Shown in pieces: positions 36,501 to 42,131 of a DNA stretch of 64,000 bases. The position numbers and the translations under genes were made by a program. This stretch comes from an uncultured bacterium (GTDB lineage: Bacteria > Cyanobacteriota > Vampirovibrionia > Gastranaerophilales > Gastranaerophilaceae). How positions within the stretch are numbered: position 1 is the stretch's first letter; every line of letters begins with the position of its first letter. The notes beneath the pieces are model-generated. The model was given only the letters and a program-made list of their open reading frames with translations, ran no database searches and was not told the DNA's origin. The stretch lies in assembly GCA_949292185.1 (NCBI GenBank), contig CASEYP010000031.1, positions 248,001 through 312,000 on the forward strand, in the 5' to 3' direction.

Positions 36501-38097
36501 TGCCATGTGGTAAGTTTGCACCTTTTATCTCAACATAATCATTTGTTTTATATGACTTAGTGCCATTATTAGCTCTTACTTTACCTTTTATTTTTTCGCC
36601 TTTTGCATATAAATTAGTATTATTTACATATTCCGCGTCTAAAATAATACCATCATGAGAAATAGTTACTATCTTTCCATTTTTTGCTTTTGCAAGATGT
36701 CTTCCCTTACCGGCTTCACCTATAACAGTAAAGTCCTCTGCTCTGCCACTATCATATTTACCTGTAATTTTTTTACCTTGACCTTTATGGTTTACTAATC
36801 CCATAGCTTTATATTGAGCTTCTCTTGCAGCTGCTTCTGCTCGTTTTTGTGCCCTAATTGCTTCATCTCTTGCATATTCTGCTTTTGCTTCTGCTGAGGT
36901 CTTTCTGCCTTTTAAAGCACTTGAATCGGCTTCGATTTCTCCTGGAACTCGAATTTCTGCACCAACATCAAAATATTTTTTACCTTTTAATACATCTTTA
37001 TTTACTTCTAATAAATCTTCGACAGAACAGCCAAATTTCTTCGCTATCGCTGCTGGAGATTCTCCATTCTGAACAATAGTTCTGGTATTACCTTCTCCAT
37101 CATATAATACTGATACTTTTTGACCATCTATTGTCTTTTGTTGTGCTAATTTTTTATTATCTAAAGAATAAACATTTACTGTCGGATTTCCTTTATCATC
37201 AGTTGTTTCTTCTTCATATCCTTTTTCATAATAAGTTCTTTTAGACAACTTACCATTATCATTTATATTTTCGGAAATTATTCTATCACCATTACGAAGA
37301 CGCTCTGTTGTTTTGCCATTTTCTTTTATATTTTCAGTTACTGTTCCGTCTTCATTATATGTATAATTGGTTGTTCTTTCTTTTGTCGGAACACCCTCAT
37401 TCTCGATTTTTGAATTTAAAATTTCATTACCTTGCTCATCAAAAGTATAATTACTTTTTGTTGTACCTAATTTTACCTGTTTTGTTACTGGTTTTCCTTC
37501 TTTATATTCAATTTGAGTCTCTGTACCATCTTTTTTATTTTCAAGAGATGATACAGGAGTTTCTCCATCAGAATCGTATTGAACTTCTATAGAATCACCT
37601 TCAGATGTAGTTCTTTTCTCCTTTTCTAATGTTTTATTATCATCATAATATTTAGAAACTGTATTACCATTTTGATCGGTTTTTGAAATAAAATTGGCAT
37701 TGACAACTTCTGAAGTGCCATCTTTATAAGAAATTTTTACAGTTTTTTGACCATCTGCAGCGGTATCGACTACTTCAGCATCCTCAACATTTTGAGTATT
37801 GTCTAAATAAGATTTCAAAAATTTCATTACTTCTTTCTTATCCAGATTTTTTAAGTCGTTATTTTTTAAGAATTTTTTAGCCTCTCGCTTAGATACTGTA
37901 TTATTACCATTTTTATCTAAACCAGATTTTAATTTTTCTAATTCTTCTTCATCAACAACACCATTTTTGTCAGCATCTATAGCATTAAATATAGACTTTT
38001 GTTCTGCAGTTAACTTATCAGCCTTCAAACCAGCTTTAAATGTACTTAAATCAATACCGGATTTCTTTCCGAATTTACCAACTTCTATTTCTGCCAT
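33508..38097 (-). CDS. Giant modular repeat protein (EF-hand, LysM-like, hydrophobic core, C-terminal repeats)
   Basis: This 1529-residue protein has two EF-hand loops at residues 41-52 (DADKNGVVDEEE) and 61-72, which should bind calcium. Residues 115-335 are beta-hairpin repeats with N-G-x-T turns. A LysM-like segment (338-386, IVQNGESPAAIAKKFGC) suggests glycan binding. Two SHDG motifs (480-483 and 547-550) and a core (about 595-860) are shared with the 1152-residue protein at 48742-52200, including an EDGWAADVADGIS block and a glycine-rich hydrophobic stretch (710-748). The last 460 residues alternate a 70-residue helical repeat (three copies) with DPHHI-containing linkers (five copies). 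No signal peptide is seen. It is likely a surface or exported protein; function unknown. Confidence 0.85.
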   Translation of the reverse strand: MAEIEVGKFGKKSGIDLSTFKAGLKADKLTAEQKSIFNAIDADKNGVVDEEELEKLKSGLDKNGNNTVSKREAKKFLKNNDLKNLDKKEVMKFLKSYLDNTQNVEDAEVVDTAADGQKTVKISYKDGTSEVVNANFISKTDQNGNTVSKYYDDNKTLEKEKRTTSEGDSIEVQYDSDGETPVSSLENKKDGTETQIEYKEGKPVTKQVKLGTTKSNYTFDEQGNEILNSKIENEGVPTKERTTNYTYNEDGTVTENIKENGKTTERLRNGDRIISENINDNGKLSKRTYYEKGYEEETTDDKGNPTVNVYSLDNKKLAQQKTIDGQKVSVLYDGEGNTRTIVQNGESPAAIAKKFGCSVEDLLEVNKDVLKGKKYFDVGAEIRVPGEIEADSSALKGRKTSAEAKAEYARDEAIRAQKRAEAAAREAQYKAMGLVNHKGQGKKITGKYDSGRAEDFTVIGEAGKGRHLAKAKNGKIVTISHDGIILDAEYVNNTNLYAKGEKIKGKVRANNGTKSYKTNDYVEIKGANLPHGRKAVVDSKGKVWVMSHDGFILDNNYVAKSNYSDAIKGDKSTAQKATVDMLTSQLDSAQAAFDAQMKEDGWAADVADGISNIWGIFQEDGNQAWRVRKDLKAYRQNINELKSAAKQGDKQFQAKFKQMFGVNYSQAAIADYMMNPTDANYKKAFGTKNNIGQRVAKYNSSQQTGAAVVKGATTVVAGVVVGAATGGTGLVALGVAAGATAASSFAINASDRASSDVGLKEGELGQIAENAAWDGAAVFVGGTFGKAVATTVKGVSTTAALTRAGANAIGDVTLGAAQEYAQTGQITVEGTAINAALGTVGLASESGALKAAGKKVKNMLHKGAKSTNVNIDVPNQSSTPVLDKASSQGNAHPADVKVGKTKAEQIKQEVANTTSKPNVKGDELAQVRNEVGSISDRSVRRSSTRSIDKAADNLPASEKANFETANRANSQANVDHIFDRHNELNATDVRVMNEYIKNTDDISVLQDLQKKLDTKEHTYGGVTANYRALRKSIDDRIAGLQPKPVLTNLEQRESVVSMLGEKAKTGKGLSPDEFNQVNDYISSIGDRAQLKEIQGLLGGKKMTSAQKKQLKASLEAKNNELKLQSQPQIQTSNDATPIKETYVDPHHIRVDGAPTATAPGGSTFEDFTSVQRRLAQEQKASAPSSASTKPEVETDPHHIRLDEAPKASAPSGSTVDFVTAQQQLKQKPHDDLVAMLSEKARTGKGLSPDEFKQVNDYISTISNRDQLKELQSLLGGKKMTSAQKKQLKASLEAKNNELRLQTQQRSNPTNDAASSVTPEVEFDPHHITLDGMPQSAATGGSTFNDFTSVQRRLAQEQKASAPASSPAKPEVEVDPHSIRLDGAPTAPATSGSTFNDFTSVQRRLAQEQKASAPASSPVKPEVEADPHHITLDSAPKSTASDGSTVDFVTAQQQLKQKPHDDLVAMLSEKARTGKGLSPAEFNQITDYISTISDSAQLKELKSLLGGKKMTSAQKKQLKEAILDKEKSLA
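33511..34958 (-). repeat. Coding repeats at the 3' end of the giant gene
   Basis: Three near-identical helical units (about 33511-33723, 34202-34412 and 34735-34958) encode AMLSEKARTGKGLSP, LKELQSLLGGKKMTS and AQKKQLKASLEAKN. Between them lie five linker units with D-P-H-H-I-x-L-D and SVQRRLAQEQKASAP or VTAQQQLKQKPH. DNA identity between units is high, so recombination could change copy number. Confidence 0.9.
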
Positions 38098-38485
38098 TTT
38101 AACCTTTCACATATTTTAGTACTCTATAGTTAATACTACGGACAATAGCGAAAAGAACTTTAAACTATAGCGCATATTATAAATACTTTTTTCGCTACAA
38201 TATAGCAATAGCTTAAGATTTAGGTATTTTACATTTCTTTACATTGTTAATCCGTAAAAATGTGCCGCATTATACTTGAACAACTTCGTGACTAACCTTT
38301 TACTTGAGATATTTTTGTAGTAACATTACCGGTTGCTTTACTTTTTCTAATCAAAACAATATTATAATTTTTATAATTATTTCTATCCTATAATTCAGAG
38401 CCTCTATTCATTTTGGTATAAACTATATTATCCTTTCGTGTTTACGATAGTTGTTTTTGTTTTTGATTTTTTATAATATCAAGTT
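38098..38485. other. AT-rich intergenic region, divergent promoters likely
   Basis: This 388-bp stretch lies between the start of the giant gene (minus) and a small membrane protein gene (plus). A TATAAT for the minus strand lies at 38176-38181, and a GAAAGG ribosome binding site directly precedes the giant gene's ATG. I see no further gene or RNA structure with support. Confidence 0.4.
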
Positions 38486-38860
38486 ATGTTTTTAGATAAA
38501 TTTAGAAATCGTTATAGTTTTAATTTTTTATCCTTTTGCGGTTGGATAATAGTTGGGTTACTTTGTATATCTTTTTTCCCTTATATATTTGAACCTCAGC
38601 TTGGATTTCCATTAGCAATAATTTTTATCGGAATTTTAGGGTTAAATTTACTTTTTTATATAATCACTTTTTTTGTTTATGTTTTTGAAATTGTAAGTTG
38701 GAAAAGAATAACTAATGAAAAAATTTTGAATAATAAATATATCAAATTAATTCAAAATTTAGGCATTGTTTTTGCATTTTTGCCTATTCTGATTCTTATA
38801 TTATTTTTTACTTTCAGCTTTATTAAAAGTATTGTTTATAACTTTCAGAGCATTGAGTAA
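38486..38860 (+). CDS. Hypothetical membrane protein
   Basis: This 124-residue protein has three strongly hydrophobic helices (FCGWIIVGLLCISFFPYIF, FPLAIIFIGILGLNLLFYII, LGIVFAFLPILILILFFTF) and a short basic start. No domain is recognised and no good ribosome binding site is seen, only AT-rich sequence. It lies just outside the degenerate tRNA-end copy at 38946, so it may border or belong to the decayed element. Confidence 0.5.
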   Translation: MFLDKFRNRYSFNFLSFCGWIIVGLLCISFFPYIFEPQLGFPLAIIFIGILGLNLLFYIITFFVYVFEIVSWKRITNEKILNNKYIKLIQNLGIVFAFLPILILILFFTFSFIKSIVYNFQSIE

Positions 38861-38945
38861 TAATTACAATCAATGCATATAAAATTTTAATGGGGTTAGT
38901 CTTGATGTATTTGTTCGTCTTAATTCCAGGATGCCTAATCTTTAT

Positions 38946-38979
38946 ACTAAAAAACGGAGAAAAAGAGATTTAAACTCAA
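38946..38979 (-). repeat. Degenerate copy of the tRNA-Ser 3' end (candidate att site)
   Basis: The 16 bases ACTAAAAAACGGAGAA at 38946-38961 are identical to 40192-40207, which cover the acceptor end of tRNA-Ser and its flank. The next 18 bases match the tRNA T-arm at 11 positions (GATTTAAAC here, GATTTGAAC in the tRNA). The copy has the same orientation as the tRNA and lies 1.25 kb on its 3' side, the geometry left by integration of an element into a tRNA gene. Confidence 0.6.
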
Positions 38980-39140
38980 AGGAAAAATTTATTCCATTTT
39001 ATCATCCTATGTCAAGTATTACTCTGAATGTCAATAATATCAAGTGTATTTACACTTCTTGTATCATTAGGACACAATTATATTAAAAAAAATTTACAAA
39101 ATTTCTGTAAAATTTCAAGAAATGAAAATTCGATTTAATA

Positions 39141-39170
39141 TTGACGGATTTCGCAAGTAAATGGTATAAT
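39141..39170 (+). promoter_or_regulatory. Strong sigma-70-type promoter
   Basis: TTGACG (39141-39146) and a perfect TATAAT (39165-39170) are 18 bp apart. Transcription would start near 39177 and meet a hairpin plus T-run after about 75 bases. Confidence 0.7.
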
Positions 39171-39176
39171 TATAAT

Positions 39177-39253
39177 ATACAATTAAATATTATACAAAAG
39201 AGTAAGGTAAGATAATTTTTAGGATTTAAATTTATGCCTTACTTTTTTTTTTT
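39177..39253 (+). ncRNA. Candidate small RNA or attenuator
   Basis: The predicted transcript runs from the promoter above to a 9-bp hairpin (AGTAAGGTA at 39201-39209 with its partner ending CCTTACT at 39243, one G-U pair) followed by eleven Ts. It contains no ORF with a ribosome binding site. It could be a free small RNA or a leader that limits read-through into the LprI-like gene 64 bp further on. I do not recognise a family. Confidence 0.45.
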
Positions 39254-39316
39254 ATTAAAAATACGAAAGGCGGTGAATTATGTAAAAACTTATATATTTT
39301 ATGGTAAAATAAATTT

Positions 39317-39748
39317 ATGAAGAAAATACTTATGCAAATAACTATTGCATTATTATTGATAGTTTCAATATCTTTTTTTCTTAAAGTTGTTGCTTTACCT
39401 AATGAACAACATGCTATTGATGTGCAACTGGAAAAATGCATAGAAAAAGATTATTCGACTTCAGGTATGAATAAATGCGTTTATGCAGCAACTGATGCTT
39501 GGCTTGATCAAATTTCTATTTATTCAAATATGATCAAGAAAGAATTATCTAAGGAACAATATACTGTATTTATTGCAGCACAGCAAAGTTGGGAACGGTA
39601 TTATGAATTGGAAAAAAAACTTATAGTAGAAACTGTATATAATAAAGAAGGAAGTATTCATACTAATATTGCAGCCGGAATGTTAGAAAATATAGTAAAA
39701 CAAAGGGCTTTATATTTGAAAAGTTATTTATATGAATTGAAAGAGTAA
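39317..39748 (+). CDS. DUF1311/LprI-like secreted protein
   Basis: This 143-residue protein has an N-terminal hydrophobic signal/anchor (MKKILMQITIALLLIVSISF) and a DUF1311 (lysozyme inhibitor LprI N-terminal-type) domain. The characteristic pattern is present: a first cysteine (LEKCIEKDYST), then a second (MNKCVYAATDAWLDQ), a tyrosine-rich helix, and a Q-x-x-W (AAQQSWERYYELE). Family members are periplasmic, and some inhibit lysozyme. It lies 70 bp upstream of a broken lysozyme-like gene and inside the tRNA-bounded remnant, so it may have come with a phage. The ribosome binding site is weak. Confidence 0.72.
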   Translation: MKKILMQITIALLLIVSISFFLKVVALPNEQHAIDVQLEKCIEKDYSTSGMNKCVYAATDAWLDQISIYSNMIKKELSKEQYTVFIAAQQSWERYYELEKKLIVETVYNKEGSIHTNIAAGMLENIVKQRALYLKSYLYELKE

Positions 39749-39818
39749 TAAATTTATTTTACCTTATTAAACTTATTTTTAATGAGATTTTGTATATTAG
39801 CTTAATAAGGAGAAAAAT

Positions 39819-39944
39819 ATGACTAAAGAAAATTTTGAAAAAGCTCTTGAATTCTTATTTCCTTCTGAAGGTGGATATGTAAATAATAAAAAAGACAGAG
39901 GTGGACCTACAAAACGATTTACCGTCAGATGCCAAAACACATGA
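39819..39944 (+). pseudogene. Truncated GH108-type lysozyme (phage endolysin) start
   Basis: An ATG with a strong AAGGAG site encodes 41 residues, including [18 protein letters not shown] and RGGPTK. These match the start of GH108 N-acetylmuramidases (F-x-K-A-L-x-F-x-x-x-x-E-G-G-Y-x-N-D...GG-x-T), with the catalytic glutamate in SEGGY. The frame then stops at 39944, whereas intact enzymes run to about 170-200 residues. The sequence continues in another frame with unrelated phage-like residues, so the gene is a deletion remnant. Confidence 0.7.
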
Positions 39945-40026
39945 AAAAAGTTATCCAACATCGTCAGAAAATGCTGATGGTAAATGGGTTACGATTAATG
40001 GAAATCATGTTTTAATAAAAGACTAG
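39902..40026 (+). pseudogene. C-terminal fragment of a phage-type protein
   Basis: In the frame +1 to the lysozyme start, an open stretch ends DGKWVTINGNHVLIKD before TAG 40024-40026. W-V-T-I-N-G-x-H-V-x-I near the C-terminus is typical of phage head/structural fusion proteins as I know them. It has no start codon of its own, so a deletion probably joined the beginning of a lysozyme gene to the end of another phage gene. Confidence 0.5.
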
Positions 40027-40130
40027 CCCAATCTGCACCTCGAAAAAATGAAAAAGAGAATTTGGGCAGGAAAAGTTTAAAAAGTTGCGAAAATTTGATG
40101 AGAAAAATTCTCTTAAAATTTTTACATGCA

Positions 40131-40157
40131 AAAAACCGCCCACAGTGGGCGGTTTTT
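40131..40157. terminator. Strong intrinsic terminator
   Basis: AAAAACCGCCCA pairs with TGGGCGGTTTTT around a three-base loop, with A and T runs on either side. It can end the minus-strand tRNA-Ser transcript and any plus-strand transcript from the remnant. Confidence 0.85.
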
Positions 40158-40200
40158 CAATTTTGTATCTGCACTGATTCTCAGTTTGCGGACTAAAAAA

Positions 40201-40289
40201 CGGAGAAGGTGGGATTTGAACCCACGGTACAGGTAACCCCATACAACACCTTAGCAGGGTGCCGCCTTAAGCCACTCGGCCACTTCTCC
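40201..40289 (-). tRNA. tRNA-Ser (GCU anticodon)
   Basis: This 89-nt class II tRNA on the minus strand has acceptor stem GGAGAAG / CTTCTCC with discriminator G, and D-arm sequence GTGGCCGAGTGGC. The anticodon loop CTGCTAA reads GCU, for Ser codons AGC/AGU. A long variable arm follows, and the T-arm contains GTGGGTTCAAATCCCAC. CCA is not encoded; six Ts follow the 3' end directly. Its 3' end is duplicated at 38946-38979. Confidence 0.96.
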
Positions 40290-40415
40290 AAAGTGAGTGT
40301 AATCCATTTCTCCAAGATTACGTATTTCATTCTACCATAAAGATTTTTATTTGAAAAGCATATTTAAAAATTTTTTTTTGTAAGATATAATACTTATAAT
40401 ATAAGAGAGGTATAT

Positions 40416-40931
40416 ATGATTGAAATGAAAGTTATGGGTATTGCCCTTGATACTAGAACAGGTTCTCCTATCGTTGTTCTTCACGATAAAGAAAACAGAC
40501 GTGCTTTACCTATTTGGATTGGTTCTGCTGAAGCTAGTTCTATTATTAGAAAAATCGAAAATCTTAGCGTTACAAGACCTATGACGCATGATCTTATTAT
40601 AAGTATTATTGAAAAAACCGGCTATAAAATTTCTAAAGTAGAAATTAATGATGTTGAAAAAGATACTTATTTTGCAACCATATTTCTTGAAGATAAAGAT
40701 GGTAACGAAATCGAAATTGATTCAAGACCATCTGATGCCATTGCAGTAGCCATAAGAATAGATGCACCAATCTATGTTACAGCTAATGTTCTTTCTAACG
40801 GTTCTGTTTCTACTGACAGTGCTAAGGATGCTCAAGAAGCTGAAGAGTTTAAAAACTTTGTTCAAAGTATTAAACCTTCTGACTTTGCTAAACTTATGAA
40901 AGATAATGATCACCACGAAAGTGATCAATAA
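40416..40931 (+). CDS. Bifunctional nuclease family protein (DUF151)
   Basis: This 171-residue protein has the DUF151/BFN domain in residues 1-125 (IEMKVMGIALDTRTGSPIVV, LPIWIGSAEASSI, RPMTHDLI, SRPSDAIAVAIR). A charged C-terminal tail (about 130-171) corresponds in position to the UVR-like part seen in some relatives. Family members, including plant BBD proteins and cyanobacterial and actinobacterial forms, show RNase and DNase activity. It has a GAGAGG site 5 bp from the ATG and stands alone between tRNA-Ser and a terminator. Confidence 0.9.
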   Translation: MIEMKVMGIALDTRTGSPIVVLHDKENRRALPIWIGSAEASSIIRKIENLSVTRPMTHDLIISIIEKTGYKISKVEINDVEKDTYFATIFLEDKDGNEIEIDSRPSDAIAVAIRIDAPIYVTANVLSNGSVSTDSAKDAQEAEEFKNFVQSIKPSDFAKLMKDNDHHESDQ

Positions 40932-40960
40932 ATTTTAAAATACATATTGTTTTATACTAT

Positions 40961-40999
40961 ATAAGAATTGTTACTTTTGTAACGATTCTTATTTTTTTT
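40961..40999 (+). terminator. Intrinsic terminator after the DUF151 gene
   Basis: A 14-bp stem (40961-40974 with 40979-40992, one G-T pair, core AAGAATTGTTAC) has a TTTT loop and a run of eight Ts. Confidence 0.88.
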
Positions 41000-41046
41000 G
41001 AAATATTACCTTTTAAATAAACTTTATTAAAATGAGAGAGATTATT

Positions 41047-41250
41047 ATGTTTAATGCAATAGATGAAATAAAACCTCAATTTATGTATACCGTTCAACCC
41101 GTTAAGTTATTCGAAACCCAAAATAACAACGCGGCAAAGAAAAATTCGCTTGATTTTTTAAATCAAACGAATAATTCTTCAACTTATAATTTATTTCATC
41201 CTGATATTTCAAATTCCCAAAAAGGTAAGCATTTAGATCTTATGGGATAA
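41047..41250 (+). CDS. Small hypothetical protein
   Basis: This 67-residue protein runs from ATG 41047, which has a GAGAGA site at good spacing; an in-frame start five codons earlier is less likely. It begins MFNAIDEIKPQFMYTVQPVK and is rich in Asn, Gln, Ser and Lys, suggesting low structure. No domain is recognised. It ends 4 bp from the end of the convergent small gene at 41255. Confidence 0.5.
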   Translation: MFNAIDEIKPQFMYTVQPVKLFETQNNNAAKKNSLDFLNQTNNSSTYNLFHPDISNSQKGKHLDLMG

Positions 41251-41254
41251 AATC

Positions 41255-41473
41255 CTATGCTACCCAAACTTTTTTAGGAGTTGAATATCCCGGTAACAAG
41301 CCTTCTGTTGGTACTGTATCTGTTACTTTTGGTGCTCTTTCATATGGAATTGAAGCATAAGATGCAGTCTTATATGCTGGTGCCGCAACTGCTTGCGCCT
41401 TTGGAGCATAATGCACTTGTGATACTGAACCACTTGTTACACCTAATAATTTTCCAATTAATCCTGTTCCCAT
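41255..41473 (-). CDS. Small Ala/Pro-rich hypothetical protein
   Basis: This 72-residue protein starts MGTGLIGKLLGVTSGSVSQV and continues with an alanine/tyrosine/proline-rich stretch (APKAQAVAAPAYKTASYASI). A GGGGA element 10 bp upstream may serve as ribosome binding site. There are no known homologous domains. It could be a small surface or membrane-associated peptide, but I have no functional evidence. Confidence 0.45.
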   Translation of the reverse strand: MGTGLIGKLLGVTSGSVSQVHYAPKAQAVAAPAYKTASYASIPYERAPKVTDTVPTEGLLPGYSTPKKVWVA

Positions 41474-41572
41474 ATTAGTATGTCCCCAATTTTTCCCTAT
41501 ACTTATATAAGTATATTTTCTGACAAAAATTGATGGTTTTGTACTAGTTTATTAAGAAATATGAAGTCGAAT

Positions 41573-41734
41573 TTATAATAAAAAGAAATTGTTCTTGTAA
41601 TTAGGTTTAAAAACTCGTCTTTGAAAATCTAATTTTGGCTGATCATAATATTTGTACAAATCTTTCTTCTCTTTAAAACGGCTTAAACCAACTGCCGGAA
41701 CTTCATCTTTAAAAAAGAATTTTATTAATTCCAT
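41573..41734 (-). CDS. 53-residue hypothetical protein
   Basis: An open frame of 54 codons with a GAAGGAAG ribosome binding site before its ATG encodes a basic, aromatic protein starting MELIKFFFKDEVPAVGLSRF and ending in a YKNNFFLL tail. It fills most of the gap between the Ala/Pro-rich small gene and the DUF1858 gene. The good ribosome binding site and full use of the gap support it, but a protein this short needs homologues or peptide data for certainty. Confidence 0.5.
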   Translation of the reverse strand: MELIKFFFKDEVPAVGLSRFKEKKDLYKYYDQPKLDFQRRVFKPNYKNNFFLL

Positions 41735-41821
41735 ACTATGCACTTCCTTCTTTTTTTAATGTATAATATCTTTAATAACAATTTAATGATAAAAATTAGG
41801 AAGTCAAAAGGAGATAAGAAT

Positions 41822-42031
41822 ATGGCTGAAAAAGTTACTAAAGAAATGAACATTTTAGATATCGCACAAAAATATCCTGAAAGTATTGCAATATTTCACA
41901 AATACGGACTAGGCTGTCTGGGTTGCGCAGCTGCAAGATTTGAAAACCTTGAAGCTGGTGCTAAAGTTCACGGCTATGATCCTGATGCTATGGTTGCTGA
42001 TATTAACGCAGTAATCAATGCTGGAGAATAA
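41822..42031 (+). CDS. DUF1858 redox-disulfide domain protein
   Basis: This is a 69-residue protein. I place the start at ATG 41822, which has AAAAGGAGAT 7 bp upstream, rather than at an open frame reaching 28 codons further. It is a single DUF1858 domain (hybrid-cluster-protein-associated redox disulfide domain): MNILDIAQKYPESIAIFHKY, then the C-L-G-C motif in YGLGCLGCAAARFENL, where two cysteines could form a redox disulfide or bind metal. Such small proteins occur beside hybrid cluster proteins or stand alone in anaerobes. It is followed by a strong terminator. Confidence 0.85.
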   Translation: MAEKVTKEMNILDIAQKYPESIAIFHKYGLGCLGCAAARFENLEAGAKVHGYDPDAMVADINAVINAGE

Positions 42032-42058
42032 GTTTTATATAATTTAATAGAGAAATTG

Positions 42059-42094
42059 GGCGGCTTTGAAATAATTTTCAAAGCCGCCTTTTTT
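42059..42094 (+). terminator. Intrinsic terminator after the DUF1858 gene
   Basis: A perfect 13-bp GC-rich stem (42059-42071 with 42076-42088, core GGCGGCTTTGAAA) is followed by six Ts, 27 bp after the stop codon. Confidence 0.92.
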
Positions 42095-42131
42095 GGGAGT
42101 TTATTAGATTTCAGTTTTACTTTTATTCTTT

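Larger units (their letters stand above)
38980..39316. other. AT-rich stretch inside the decayed element
   Basis: No gene of usable length is seen here. The notable content is the promoter and short hairpin transcript at 39141-39253. A start-stop pair (ATGTAA) at 39280-39285, preceded by an AAGGCGGTG-like ribosome binding site, is also present. Confidence 0.5.

Noticed and set aside
38905-38973. A 22-residue hydrophobic peptide (MYLFVLIPGCLIFILKNGEK) with a weak upstream GGGG
   Set aside because: Its end overlaps the degenerate tRNA-end copy and there is no supporting conservation; it is more likely chance.
40024-40157. A small RNA between the phage fragment and the terminator, with a GCCCAA...TTGGGC inverted repeat
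   Set aside because: No promoter is visible and the pairing is short; not enough to call.
40012-40242. Open frame of about 76 codons on the minus strand across the tRNA region
   Set aside because: It overlaps the 3' part of tRNA-Ser and the strong terminator, has no ribosome binding site, and its residues look random.
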